In this document: positions 34,511 to 44,548 of the stretch, piece after piece
How positions within the stretch are numbered: the first letter of the stretch is position 1
How the letters are laid out: every line of letters starts with the position of its first letter
Origin: UBA5239 sp031548025
GTDB taxonomy: Bacteria > Verrucomicrobiota > Lentisphaeria > Victivallales > Victivallaceae
Assembly: GCA_031548025.1 (NCBI GenBank)
Contig: JAVBRM010000011.1
Location: 1-64,000, forward strand
DNA length: 64,000 nucleotides
Reading direction: 5' to 3'
The notes under the pieces: generated by a model
Databases searched by the model: none
Seen by the model: only the letters and a program-made list of their open reading frames with translations
Told to the model about the DNA's origin: nothing
Made by a program: the position numbers and the translations under genes

Positions 34511-37500
34511 TTATTTCGGCTCAATTTGCTGGGTGACGGTGAGACCGGTAATCACTTCGGTGGCCGTCATGGTCCACGCTCCGGGCGGGGAATTCAACGG
34601 CGGGATGAAGTGGAAGAGGCCCGTGCCGCCTTCGGCGAAAACCAGTTGTGAGTAAGCCGGATTGACTTTGCCGGAGGGGTCTTTCATCTCAACTTTGTAG
34701 ATATGATCGGTCCATTGTTGCGTCGGTGCGTCCAAGGTCAGGGTGATGTTGTTCTGCCTGGTTTCCACATTGATTTTTTCCGGTTTATACGGCAGGAGCA
34801 CGAAGGCGCTTTGAGTACCCGGCCCGAAATTGTACTCGAATTGATCGCCGTGACTCAGGTAGCTGGAATTCAACAAGTCGTAAACATGCCACTGGCCGTT
34901 CAGTTTGACCGTATGTTTTTTGGGAACGGCGTCAAGGTTGGCGGTCTGGGTATGACTGCGGGCGATACCACAGATATAAGCATTCTTCAATTGCCGGATA
35001 TAAATGGAGGACGCAGCCAACGAATCAGCCGAAACCAAAGGTTTAATCTCCGCCCGTTGATAGATACCGGAGAAAAATTGGCGGAGAATATGAAAGTTGG
35101 CGGAGTTGCCGCGCGAATAACGCATTTCCTGCCATTCGCCAACGCAGGAGGGTATCGCCGCCCCCAGATAAATCGCCATGCCTTTGCCGTAATTATTGAC
35201 CAGCACGCCGGGCGAGGTTTGGCTGCCGTGTTGGACTTCCGCCAAGCTTTGAGCGTTTTGCGGTACGATGCCGGTTTCGATCTGCTTGACTTTCAGAGTC
35301 AGCCCCTGCATGGTCAATCCGGAAACGGTGAGCGTTTTTCCGCTGACCGTACCGGTGACTGTTTCAACCTTGCCGGGTCTGGCAATGCCGAAAATTTTCA
35401 GCAGTTGCGAGCGCATCGCGGGTGTGCCGTGCTGATCGTAATTGCCCAGCCCCATATCGGCGATGACGATGCCGCCGCGCTGAACGAATTTATCAATGGC
35501 TTCGATTTCCCGGTCGGAAAGGGCGGAAGAGAGCGGCAGAATGAAAACTTTATATTTATCCGGAATGCCCTCTTTTTCCATCTGTCCGTAAGCCACGTAA
35601 TCGTAGTTGAGCGCGGCGTCTTCGACCAACAGTTTGAATCCGCCGGTGGCACTTTTGCGCTGAAGGTCCAGGTTCAGAATCCAGTCCACCTTGATCGAGG
35701 CGGGAGAATAATGGAATGCGATCGGATACGAGTAGGTTTCCGAACTCATAACAACTTCGGCCGGACCGTTGCGGTAATTGTCGATGGCGCGTTTGAGTTC
35801 CAAACCCGCTTCCGGCAGGGTGTAGTCCGGATTGACATATAACTTGGTGGTATAAATCCGGGTACCGGTGGCCCCGGCCATCAGGACACGGAACAGTTTT
35901 TCATTGATATAGTTATAATTGCCGTCATAGCCGATCCAGGGTTGCATCCAGAGTTTGTGTGGAGCAAAACAACGTTGCTGGATGGTTTGCTCGCCGACGT
36001 AGCTGGAGAGAGCTTTCAGGTACGGCATCAGCCGGTAATAGTCCCAGGCGTTGACCGGATTGGTTTCCGAGGTGCCGGACAAAGAATAGGCCAGCGACGG
36101 ATCTTTGGAATTGATCCCGCGAACCAGATAACTCAGCGCGTCGGCCCGGTTCCAGTCGTTGAATGTGCGATGGTCCACCCAGGGGGCGAAGGATTTATCG
36201 GCGCGGACCTCGGAGGAGGTCTTGGCGATAATATCGTTCCAGTCGGTATAGTTGGCCTGCCAGCTTTTGTTCAAAGCATCCAGAGTACCGTACTTTTTTT
36301 TCAGCCATTCCCTGAATGCCTTCTGGCAGTCCGGCGAAAAACAACCATCCCATTCCGAGATCATATTCGATTCGTCGGGTCCGCCGATCTGCAGAATGCC
36401 ATACGGATAAGCCGGGCCGAGATCGCCGCTGCCCTGTTCGAGACTTTCCTTGAAGCCGGGCTTACTCAAGCAGGGGATGCGGATCAGTTCGAATTTGTTT
36501 TTGGGTTTGTTTTTTGTATCGTAGGGAATTTTGGCGCCGACCGTTGTCTTGACATAAGAACTGTGGAAAACCAGCCCGCAGTCACGCAGGGCCTTGACCG
36601 TGCTTTCGCTTTCCCATTCCGAGGCCGCTCCGCTGGCGCAGTTAATGCCGTATTCCATGGTTCGGCGAATGTAGTCCCGGAGCAGAAAAAGCTGAGTTCC
36701 GTCATTGGAAATATTCGGCCATCCGTCGGAAATCTGGAAATAACGCGGGTCCGGTTTTTGAAACAGGGTTACCCGGTGCTCGGTCCGATCGATGAGTTTG
36801 CCGTTCTGCCGTACTTCGATAACCAGGCGACAGGCGGGAGTCAGGCAGTTTTGCAACGGCAGCTCAAGTGAATTGCCGCTAGCGCGGGCGAATTCATTGC
36901 CATGAGAATCAAACAGCGACGCGGTAACTTGACCGGCTGCGACAACCTTGCATTTCAGCGTTTCATCTTTTTTGTAAATCCGGTCAGTGAGCTCGACGGA
37001 GGTAATGCCATCGGCGGCCCGGTGTTCAAAAGTCGCACTGCCCCACCATTCGGCCCCCTTGTCGCCGACAAGCCGGAGGTCGGCGAAATGGAGCCCTTGC
37101 AAAGCCTGTTCGGGGAAAGCAATTTCCAACGTGTTGCTCCCTGCATTCAAGCTGAGTTTCCGGGTGACTGCCGCAGTCCCGGTGGAAAATTTATCGCGAA
37201 TGGTCAGTTCCGCCTCGACATCCTGGGCCTTTTCCGCGTTCAGCGATAATTCGAGATTGCCGTTTCGGGCAGTAATACCGCTTACCGAAATATTGCTTTT
37301 CAGCCCGGCGGCATCGTAAATGACCCGCCCGATCAACGCCATTTGATACTCGTGAAACTTATAATCCAGCCCCGGATCGTTAGATGTCATGATCGGAAGG
37401 AACCATAAGGTGCTGCTGCGCGTATATCCGGTTGCCTTCTTGGCGGGGCGGTCGGAGGGCGGAGTTACCGCATAGGAGAACGCATAGACCTTGCCTTTGC

Positions 37501-39778
37501 CGTGGGTGAATTCGCTCAACAACGGAGCGCCGCCCACGGTCGCCAGAACCTTGCCGGTGGTTTGATAACGGTTGGCCCGAGTCGGCGGCAGGGCATCGAA
37601 CGGAATTCCCTCGACAATGGCGGAATTTTCCGCTTTTTTCCAGGCGCCTTTCAGCTTATTTTTCTTCTCGGCAAGCGAGAAACTGCCGGCCAGGGCCTCG
37701 GGGTGTCCCTCCGGGGCGCAAAGGATCAGCCCGGCGCCATTTTCGACCTGGGCCAGAATGGCGTCGGCTATCTCTTTGGGCAGCAGTTGCCAGATATCGC
37801 CGCTCACCATGATGACATCGAATTTATTTTTCAATTGCTTGCTCAACTCATTCAAACAGGTATTCCGGTTCAGGGAAGTTACCGCTCCGCTGATTGCCCA
37901 GAGGTCGCCGATATAATTGGTGGTCAGTTCCATTTCGAAACGCTGGGCCAGTTCGATCATATCCCTGATTCCGCCTTTGCGGAAATTTACCGCCAGTACC
38001 TTCGGCTTGCCTCCGGCATACGGCCTGGCCCAGTTGAAATGCTCCGTAACGACATCCATGGAGTTGAAATTCAAATTGAGCTTCTGCATGGATTCGGAGG
38101 CATCGGGCTTTTTCTCGCCGTCCGGCGTGAGGTTGTAATCGCCGGAAGATTGACCGTTGACCGTCGAATTCTCCATCATGAAAACAGCCTTGCCGCCTTC
38201 CAGAACTTCCGCCCTGGTCACGATAGTCCCCTGCTGTTTGAGCGGTTGATAGGATATATTGGCAAAAGTTTCCTGCGGCAGGGGTACGGTTTTTATTTCT
38301 TTGAATTCCACCTGTCCCTGCTTTACTACGCCGGCCAAGAGGCGAAGCGAGTAATCGCCCTGCTTGAAGATTCGCAGTTTGACCGAGCCGTCACTGAATC
38401 CGCCCGCCATCAGCGAGGTTACTTTGGCCGGGATTCCGATTCCGTTGAACGGGCATAAATACGCGCTGAAACTCAAACTTTCACCGGCCTTGATCGGGTA
38501 AACACCCAGTTTGCACTCCAAAGTGCCGGTAAAGTTGTTGCCGCTCCAGAAACAGATTTCCTTCAACAATTCGTACGGCACCGCTACCGCCAGGCCCTTG
38601 TCGCCGGCCATGGTCCCGAACCAGCCGCTGGAAATATCCTGAGACGCCAGAAGCTTAACGCTGGAAGGACCGGTTTCGACTTTTTTCAATCCCGGTATGA
38701 TACGCTGAAATCCATCTGCGTTCTGGACGCCTCCGGCCAGCCAGTAGCCGAAGTTCAGCGGAACCACGTTGATCATTTCGTTGGTGATGCTGATATCCAC
38801 GGACAACACCGAGGAGTCAGGGGTCAGGGTATAAAGTTTTTCGATGAGTACGTTGCTGAAAAGACCGCTCTTGCCGCGGCCGCTCATGCGGAGCTGTTTT
38901 TTCTCCGTAGTGTCGCTGATGATTTCGGCCTGGTATTCGAGGTGCCGGTACATATCGCGAATCGCGCTGTCGCCAGGCCAGAAACGATCTTCGAAAATAG
39001 GTCCGTAACCCTGCCCGGGACCGGTGTAGAGAACCATATTATGTTTGGCGATTTTGTCATAAGCCAGATTGACCGTACCGGATGAAAAGGGATCGACGGC
39101 ATAAATCGAGAAATCATTTTCCAGCACAAACAACTTGTCATCCTGATACATCCGCAGGCCGGGCCGGGCATTTTCAATCAGCCGGTTCGAGGGAACAGCG
39201 GAGGTTGAAGCCGCTTGCCGCGGCGGCAGGGCCGTACCGAAAAACTCCACTTCTTCGAGTCTTAGAAAGCTGCCGGTGCCTTCGATAATCACTTCCGCCG
39301 ATTTGACAGGACTGTCGTCCTCGGATTTGATCACCGCGACCGCATTGGCCGGTTCTTCGTCCGGTCTTTCATAGGGGTGGTTCAGGATCAGATTGCCCAG
39401 CGGCAGGCGCTCGTTGCTTTCGGTGATTCCAACCAGCCGGATGCTTTTGAGCCCATGGCTTCGCTTTACGCGGATGTAATAGATTTTGACTTCATCGAGC
39501 TTGACTTCCGAGGGAAATTCAAAGCGGAGTGTCACTGGCTTTTTCTGATTGGCTTTGAGGTCCCAGGCGACGCCGGGAATGCGTTTTTTCTCGCCGGTCC
39601 GACTGTAAAGACCGTCGGTCAACTTTTTGAAATCCGGGTCATCCAGTAAACCCGGATTTTTATCATCCGCCCGGGTCGGCATGGTAAAGGAATAACTTTC
39701 CACTTTCAACTGAGCGGCACCGCCTGAAATGAATGCCAGCATCATTGCAAGCACAAGCAATTTTTTAAACACAATCAT
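34511..39778 (-). CDS. Giant secreted GH42-like glycoside hydrolase (cassette D)
   Basis: A 1,755-residue exported protein with a signal at 1-22. An N-terminal discoidin-like sandwich covers about 25-170 (VTLRFEFPSEVKLDEVKIYYI). Middle beta-rich regions follow, with a ThuA/GATase-like stretch near 620-740 (FDVIMVSGDIWQLLP, GAGLILCAPEGHPEALAG). A GH42-type barrel spans about 1030-1400: GPDESNMISEW (Glu1136 is the candidate acid), then CFSPDCQKAFREWLKKKYGT and LNKSWQANYTDWNDI, which is the GH42 signature neighbourhood. A second GATase-like fold (RGGIVIADMGLGNYD) and beta domains end it. It is much longer than ordinary GH42 enzymes (650-700 residues). It lies 17 bp after the pseudopilin. Confidence 0.75.
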   Translation of the reverse strand: MIVFKKLLVLAMMLAFISGGAAQLKVESYSFTMPTRADDKNPGLLDDPDFKKLTDGLYSRTGEKKRIPGVAWDLKANQKKPVTLRFEFPSEVKLDEVKIYYIRVKRSHGLKSIRLVGITESNERLPLGNLILNHPYERPDEEPANAVAVIKSEDDSPVKSAEVIIEGTGSFLRLEEVEFFGTALPPRQAASTSAVPSNRLIENARPGLRMYQDDKLFVLENDFSIYAVDPFSSGTVNLAYDKIAKHNMVLYTGPGQGYGPIFEDRFWPGDSAIRDMYRHLEYQAEIISDTTEKKQLRMSGRGKSGLFSNVLIEKLYTLTPDSSVLSVDISITNEMINVVPLNFGYWLAGGVQNADGFQRIIPGLKKVETGPSSVKLLASQDISSGWFGTMAGDKGLAVAVPYELLKEICFWSGNNFTGTLECKLGVYPIKAGESLSFSAYLCPFNGIGIPAKVTSLMAGGFSDGSVKLRIFKQGDYSLRLLAGVVKQGQVEFKEIKTVPLPQETFANISYQPLKQQGTIVTRAEVLEGGKAVFMMENSTVNGQSSGDYNLTPDGEKKPDASESMQKLNLNFNSMDVVTEHFNWARPYAGGKPKVLAVNFRKGGIRDMIELAQRFEMELTTNYIGDLWAISGAVTSLNRNTCLNELSKQLKNKFDVIMVSGDIWQLLPKEIADAILAQVENGAGLILCAPEGHPEALAGSFSLAEKKNKLKGAWKKAENSAIVEGIPFDALPPTRANRYQTTGKVLATVGGAPLLSEFTHGKGKVYAFSYAVTPPSDRPAKKATGYTRSSTLWFLPIMTSNDPGLDYKFHEYQMALIGRVIYDAAGLKSNISVSGITARNGNLELSLNAEKAQDVEAELTIRDKFSTGTAAVTRKLSLNAGSNTLEIAFPEQALQGLHFADLRLVGDKGAEWWGSATFEHRAADGITSVELTDRIYKKDETLKCKVVAAGQVTASLFDSHGNEFARASGNSLELPLQNCLTPACRLVIEVRQNGKLIDRTEHRVTLFQKPDPRYFQISDGWPNISNDGTQLFLLRDYIRRTMEYGINCASGAASEWESESTVKALRDCGLVFHSSYVKTTVGAKIPYDTKNKPKNKFELIRIPCLSKPGFKESLEQGSGDLGPAYPYGILQIGGPDESNMISEWDGCFSPDCQKAFREWLKKKYGTLDALNKSWQANYTDWNDIIAKTSSEVRADKSFAPWVDHRTFNDWNRADALSYLVRGINSKDPSLAYSLSGTSETNPVNAWDYYRLMPYLKALSSYVGEQTIQQRCFAPHKLWMQPWIGYDGNYNYINEKLFRVLMAGATGTRIYTTKLYVNPDYTLPEAGLELKRAIDNYRNGPAEVVMSSETYSYPIAFHYSPASIKVDWILNLDLQRKSATGGFKLLVEDAALNYDYVAYGQMEKEGIPDKYKVFILPLSSALSDREIEAIDKFVQRGGIVIADMGLGNYDQHGTPAMRSQLLKIFGIARPGKVETVTGTVSGKTLTVSGLTMQGLTLKVKQIETGIVPQNAQSLAEVQHGSQTSPGVLVNNYGKGMAIYLGAAIPSCVGEWQEMRYSRGNSANFHILRQFFSGIYQRAEIKPLVSADSLAASSIYIRQLKNAYICGIARSHTQTANLDAVPKKHTVKLNGQWHVYDLLNSSYLSHGDQFEYNFGPGTQSAFVLLPYKPEKINVETRQNNITLTLDAPTQQWTDHIYKVEMKDPSGKVNPAYSQLVFAEGGTGLFHFIPPLNSPPGAWTMTATEVITGLTVTQQIEPK

Positions 39779-39795
39779 TCTATCAATCCTTATCT

Positions 39796-40446
39796 TTACA
39801 AGCTGTCGAAAAATACGTCTGTCGCGGATGTCGGCACACTTTCCTTTCTCAATTCGGCGTGCCCGTCCAGAAAGACGTAATTGGCTGCCTGTTTATGGCG
39901 CCTGGCGTTGCGGTTGGCATTGATTCCCTTGGCATTGTTGTTCGGATTCAAGTACCATGGATAGGCGAAATCCGCAGTTGGAGTGCCATAGCCGCGATCG
40001 CCGAAAAGCACGGTCCGCGAGTGATATTTGTGCAATGAGATTCTGTTGCTGGCCGGTGCGCCGGTCATGTAATAATTAAGTCCATAGCTGTAATCATCAT
40101 AAGTGGTCTTTTCAAGAACCGGCGCCGGGCATACATAGATTTTGGCCGGCGCGGTGCCGGCATTTTGCGAGGCTCCGACATACTTGATGAAGGACTTACC
40201 AGTGGTATTGTCGCGGCCGTAGGAATAAATAATCCTGGAAGTGTCAAGGGAAAAATGGACGCGGTCGTCGTTATCGTCCGCATAAAACGCCATCTGGCGG
40301 GCCAGTTGATAAATGTTATTGGCGCATTTGGAAGTATGCGCCGCTCCCCGCGCCTGATTCAGAGCCGGCAGCAGCATTGCCGCGAGTATCGCTATAATAG
40401 CAATCACGACCAGGAGCTCGATAAGTGTGAATTTTTTACTGATCAT
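39796..40446 (-). CDS. Pseudopilin with H-X9-DG domain (cassette D)
   Basis: A 216-residue pseudopilin (MISKKFTLIELLVV, stalk LNQARGAAHTSKCANNIYQL). RHKQAANYVFLDGHAEL at the C-terminus fits H-X9-DG. Lys precedes the cleavage-site Phe. AAGGAAG is about 10 nt before ATG 40446. It follows its GntR regulator by 35 bp and precedes the giant GH42-like gene. Confidence 0.86.
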   Translation of the reverse strand: MISKKFTLIELLVVIAIIAILAAMLLPALNQARGAAHTSKCANNIYQLARQMAFYADDNDDRVHFSLDTSRIIYSYGRDNTTGKSFIKYVGASQNAGTAPAKIYVCPAPVLEKTTYDDYSYGLNYYMTGAPASNRISLHKYHSRTVLFGDRGYGTPTADFAYPWYLNPNNNAKGINANRNARRHKQAANYVFLDGHAELRKESVPTSATDVFFDSL

Positions 40447-40481
40447 TGAAATTCTTCCTTCGGTTTTTATGTTATTAAAAT

Positions 40482-41675
40482 TCAGCCGAAACGGTAACGC
40501 GCGGACTGGACCGGGCCGACGCTGCCGCGTGAAATCAGCATCGGGGGCAGACGGGTTATCCGGTTTTCCGGGTTGATTCCATCTTTCATATATTCGATCA
40601 GACGGTCTACCACCGTCATTCCCATTTCATAAAAAGGATTGTTGAAGGTCGACAACGGCGGTTGGGATTTGTCCGAATCAATGTGATTGTCGAAGCCGAC
40701 TACTGAAAAATCCTCCGGCACCCGGAAACCGGCCTCGCGGATGATGGCAAGAAGTTCCATGGCCATGGTATCGTTGCGGCACCAGAACGCGGTCGGCGGA
40801 TTTTCTTTTTTCAGGATCGCCTGGAAACCGTCGGTCAACGAGCTGCGGATATTATCCATGTTCACCGAAATTACGGAGATGTTTTCCGGGGACATTCCGG
40901 CTTTGACAAAGTATTTGTGGATATCCCCGGGATCGCTCATGATGGAACTGACAAATGATAATTTCTTTTTCGCATAAGCCATATAAACCAGGCAGATATG
41001 GCGGTGTCCGTATTCCCGAAGATAGTTGAATGAAATTTTGGCCGCGTATTCGGGGTCGAAAGTGACCGCGCCGATATTGAAATTATTGAATTCACAGGTG
41101 AACGAAATCTGGGCGATGTCTTCGAGTTGCATCAGTTGCTGCAGCGGAGCGTCAGCCTCATAACCGCGATTGCCGAAATGGATCACTCCGCAGCATTGCT
41201 CCCGGATCTGGGCGATGGCTTGATCGATGCTCTCCTGATCGGCAGCCGGAGGCGGCAGAAAAATCGGGATGGAGGCGTAGCTCAGCTCGGCGGCGCGGTC
41301 GATGATACCGGAATACATCCGAAAATGACGGTGTCCGTGTTCCGTACCCGGCATGAAATATTCGCCGAATGACATCGGCAGGATAAAACCGAAACAGCGT
41401 TTCTGCTTTTTCACCGAAGCATTGACGTTCCAGATCCGTTTGCCCGGCATCCGGTTGATGATTCCATCTTCTTCCAGTTTGCAATAAACCTTCTGCATGG
41501 TCTGGCGCGCCACGCCGAAGCGCTGGGCCAGCTGCCGGACCGGAGCCAGCCGCGAATCCGGCTGATCGGTATCCTTCAAACGAGCCGACAAAGCCTTGTG
41601 AATTACTTCCACCGTGTCGTTGCGGTCGCAATTGCTGAGGGCCAGTTTTACGTCTGGAATAATCTGGTTGTTCAT
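40482..41675 (-). CDS. GntR-family regulator with LacI-type sensor (cassette D)
   Basis: A 397-residue regulator. A GntR winged helix occupies about residues 20-90 (ARLKDTDQPDSRLAPVRQL, AQRFGVARQTMQKVYCKLEE, DGIINRMPGKRIW). The rest is a LacI-type sugar-binding domain with a well-preserved C-terminal part (PEDFSVVGFDNHIDSDKSQP, LSTFNNPFYEMGMTVVDRLIEYM), the region that binds ligand in PurR/CcpA relatives. It diverges from the rhamnosidase gene across 260 bp, so it may control both directions. Confidence 0.88.
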   Translation of the reverse strand: MNNQIIPDVKLALSNCDRNDTVEVIHKALSARLKDTDQPDSRLAPVRQLAQRFGVARQTMQKVYCKLEEDGIINRMPGKRIWNVNASVKKQKRCFGFILPMSFGEYFMPGTEHGHRHFRMYSGIIDRAAELSYASIPIFLPPPAADQESIDQAIAQIREQCCGVIHFGNRGYEADAPLQQLMQLEDIAQISFTCEFNNFNIGAVTFDPEYAAKISFNYLREYGHRHICLVYMAYAKKKLSFVSSIMSDPGDIHKYFVKAGMSPENISVISVNMDNIRSSLTDGFQAILKKENPPTAFWCRNDTMAMELLAIIREAGFRVPEDFSVVGFDNHIDSDKSQPPLSTFNNPFYEMGMTVVDRLIEYMKDGINPENRITRLPPMLISRGSVGPVQSARYRFG

Positions 41676-41711
41676 GGGCCAAATGCTCTATTTATGTTTG
41701 TATTTAGTAAG

Positions 41712-41740
41712 ATTATAATTCATAACGGCAATATTGTCAA
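41712..41740 (-). promoter_or_regulatory. Promoter of the GntR gene of cassette D
   Basis: On the minus strand TTGACA (41740-41735) and TATAAT (41717-41712) are separated by 17 bp, a near-consensus sigma70-type promoter that starts 37 bp before the GntR start codon. Confidence 0.75.
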
Positions 41741-41771
41741 TAGATGATGTGGAATATCGTTTATTTATTGA

Positions 41772-41832
41772 CCATAATTGAGATTATGGCAAATAGGCCT
41801 ATCAGGGCCAATTAGACCTAGCAGGCTTATCA
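41772..41832. promoter_or_regulatory. Operator-like repeats between GntR gene and rhamnosidase gene
   Basis: CCATAAT (41772-41778) and ATTATGG (41783-41789) form a perfect 7-bp inverted repeat. Downstream, CCTATCAGG (41798-41806) and CCTAGCAGG (41817-41825) are direct repeats 19 bp apart, and GGCCTATCA / GGCTTATCA repeat a related core. Placed midway between two divergent genes, these are plausible binding sites for the GntR regulator. Confidence 0.45.
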
Positions 41833-41935
41833 AAAGACAGATGGTGCTATTTAAAAGACATTTTGTCAGTATAATAAATATTGTTTTGTGCTATATTAGC
41901 AGTGCAAAATTCTAAAAAAACATCAAGGTGGTCAT

Positions 41936-44545
41936 ATGAAACCGGTTGATTTGAGAATAATGAACGGCTTGAAAAGCGGTAGTTTTATCGGTACGGATAT
42001 GCCGCTTTTTTCGTGGAGGCTGGAAGCTTCAGCCGGAACTTGCCAGCATAGTTACCGGATTGTGGCGGCGTCCGCGCCGGAGCTGCTGCCGGAACATCCG
42101 GATCTGTGGGATTCCGGGCGGATTCAGAAGGGTGAATCGCTTTATATCCAGTGGCAGGGCAAGGCGTTGGAATCCCGGCAGCGGGTTTTCTGGCGGGTGA
42201 TGGTTTGGGACCGGGAGGGCCTGGAATCGGATTGGAGTGAAACTGCTGAATTCGAAATTGCGCTGCTCGGTAATTCCGAGTGGTCGGCGGAGTGGATTTA
42301 TTTCGACGGCAACAATCCGTCGCATTCGGCGCCGTGCCCATACTTGCGCAAGGAATTTTCAGTGAACAAGGAAATCAAATGCGCCCGGTTGTACGTGACC
42401 GCCCGCGGTTTGTATGAAATGAGCTTCAACGGCAAGCGGGTCGGCGAAGATTATTTTGTCCCGGGCTGGACCGATTTCGCGAAACAAATTCAGTATATGT
42501 CTTATGACGTCGGGAATTTGCTGCAGCCCGGCGTCAACGCTGTCGGCGCAATCCTCGGCGATGGCTGGTATTGCGGCTATCTGAGCGGCAGACGGCGAAA
42601 TATCTACGGCGATACGCCGCAGTTGCTGGCGCAATTGGAAATCACTTACCGCGACGGTTCACGGGAAACCATCGTCAGTGACAACAGTTGGAGCACCGCG
42701 ACCGGGCCGATCCTGTACTCGGATATTTACGACGGTGAAATGTATGACGCCCGGTTGGAAATGCCGGGCTGGGATACGGCCGGTTTCGACACTGCGAAAT
42801 GGCGGCGGGCGGTCAGCGCCGGCCAGGTGGGCAATTCACCGGAGCTGGCGCCGAAGTGTTGTCTGCCGGTCCGCAAAATGCGGGAGATCAAACCGGTGCA
42901 GATTTTGAGGCCGCGCGAAGACGTTTGTATCTTCGACCTCGGCCAGAATATTTCCGGCTGGGTCAGAATCAAACTCAAAGGACATTCGGGACGGCTTTAT
43001 ACTTTTCACTTCGGGGAAATGCTCAATCAGGACGGGACTTTGTACAACCTGAATTACCGCAGTGCCCGCTCCACCGATTATTATACGTGCAAAGGCGACA
43101 TGGAGAACGGCGAGGTCTGGGAGCCGCGTTTTACATTCCATGGATTCCGCTATGTGGAGATCGACAGTTACATGTTTGCCGGAGCGAATCTCGAACCGCC
43201 GGAAGTTACCGGGGTCGTCCTGTATTCCGAGCTGGAGGAAACCGGTAGTTTCGAGTGTTCGGAGCCGCTGGTCAATCAACTATACAGCAATATCTGCTGG
43301 GGGCAACGCGACAACTTTTTTGAGATTCCGACCGACTGCCCGCAGCGCGACGAAAGGCTCGGCTGGACCGGCGACGCCCAGGTATTTATCCCCGCGGCGA
43401 CGTTCAATATGAATGTATCGGCGTTTTTCGAAAAATGGCTGCGCGATGTCCGCGACTGCCAGCTTGAAAATGGCGCAGTACCGGCGATCGCTCCTGACAT
43501 CCTGGGCATGAGGCCGGGGGCGGCGGCTTGGGCGGACGCGATGGTGATTTGTCCCTGGGTGATTTATCAGTCGTACGGAAATCCGCAGATTCTGGCGCAA
43601 AATTACGAAGCCATGAAAAAATGGGTGGATTATCAGAAAAATACCTCGAACAACCTGATCCGGGAGAGCCGCGACTTCGGCGACTGGTTGGCGCTGTCGC
43701 CAGTCGAGACGCCGCATCCGCTGATCGGAACCGCCTATTTCGCTTATACCGCGGAGCTGGTCGCCAAAACCGCGGCGATCCTCGGCCATGCGGATGACGC
43801 CGAATATTACCGGACGCTGAGCCGACAGGTCAAGATTGCGTTCGGCCGCGAATTTATCGCTGAAAACGGGCAGATCGAGGTTCACTCGCAAACCGCCTGT
43901 ATTCTGGCGCTGCAGTTTGAACTGCTTGAGTCCGAGCAGCGCCGGATCAATGTCGATTTGCTGGGCACTTTGATCGAACAGGCCGGCGGTAAACTCACCA
44001 CCGGTTTCGTCGGAACCGGATTGATCATGCCGGCATTGACCTCGGGCGGCCAAACCGGGGCGGCGTATGGACTATTGCTTCAACAGGAATATCCGTCGTG
44101 GCTGTTTTCGGTGCTGCAGGGGGCGACGACCATCTGGGAAAGGTGGAACTCGTATACCATTGAGAATGGCTTCGGCGACGTCAATATGAATTCGTTCAAC
44201 CACTATTCATACGGCGCGGTGGCATCCTGGATGGCACAGACCGTGCTGGGAATCCAGCTCGACGAAACCGCGCCCGGCGGCCGGAAAATCATCTTCGCCG
44301 CCGTGCCGGACAAACGGCTGGCATGGGTAAAAGGGGGCTTAAAAATGCCTTACGGACAAGTCCGCAGCAGTTGGCAATATACCGATAATCAGTGGCGCTG
44401 GCAAATCAGTTGCCCGCCGAATACTTCCGCCAAAGTGATTTTGCCGTTCGAGTTGCCGGCGACCATCAACGGGAAACCGGTCTCCGGAACGGAATTCGAA
44501 CTTGAAAACGGTGAATATGAAATTACTTTATCGGAAAAAGGTTGA
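41936..44545 (+). CDS. GH78 alpha-L-rhamnosidase
   Basis: An 869-residue enzyme of family GH78, an inverting alpha-L-rhamnosidase. N-terminal beta domains (VFWRVMVWDREG, EWSAEWIYFD, RLYVTARGLYEMSFNGKRVG) are followed by an (alpha/alpha)6 barrel. The catalytic loop is CPQRDERLGWTGDAQ with Glu473 as the likely general acid; Glu735 in TTIWERWNSY is the likely base. No signal peptide, so it probably works in the cytoplasm on imported oligosaccharides. RBS AAGGTGG precedes ATG 41936. It diverges from the GntR gene of cassette D, and an AlkD-like gene begins 3 bp after its stop. Confidence 0.93.
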   Translation: MKPVDLRIMNGLKSGSFIGTDMPLFSWRLEASAGTCQHSYRIVAASAPELLPEHPDLWDSGRIQKGESLYIQWQGKALESRQRVFWRVMVWDREGLESDWSETAEFEIALLGNSEWSAEWIYFDGNNPSHSAPCPYLRKEFSVNKEIKCARLYVTARGLYEMSFNGKRVGEDYFVPGWTDFAKQIQYMSYDVGNLLQPGVNAVGAILGDGWYCGYLSGRRRNIYGDTPQLLAQLEITYRDGSRETIVSDNSWSTATGPILYSDIYDGEMYDARLEMPGWDTAGFDTAKWRRAVSAGQVGNSPELAPKCCLPVRKMREIKPVQILRPREDVCIFDLGQNISGWVRIKLKGHSGRLYTFHFGEMLNQDGTLYNLNYRSARSTDYYTCKGDMENGEVWEPRFTFHGFRYVEIDSYMFAGANLEPPEVTGVVLYSELEETGSFECSEPLVNQLYSNICWGQRDNFFEIPTDCPQRDERLGWTGDAQVFIPAATFNMNVSAFFEKWLRDVRDCQLENGAVPAIAPDILGMRPGAAAWADAMVICPWVIYQSYGNPQILAQNYEAMKKWVDYQKNTSNNLIRESRDFGDWLALSPVETPHPLIGTAYFAYTAELVAKTAAILGHADDAEYYRTLSRQVKIAFGREFIAENGQIEVHSQTACILALQFELLESEQRRINVDLLGTLIEQAGGKLTTGFVGTGLIMPALTSGGQTGAAYGLLLQQEYPSWLFSVLQGATTIWERWNSYTIENGFGDVNMNSFNHYSYGAVASWMAQTVLGIQLDETAPGGRKIIFAAVPDKRLAWVKGGLKMPYGQVRSSWQYTDNQWRWQISCPPNTSAKVILPFELPATINGKPVSGTEFELENGEYEITLSEKG

Positions 44546-44548
44546 TGG

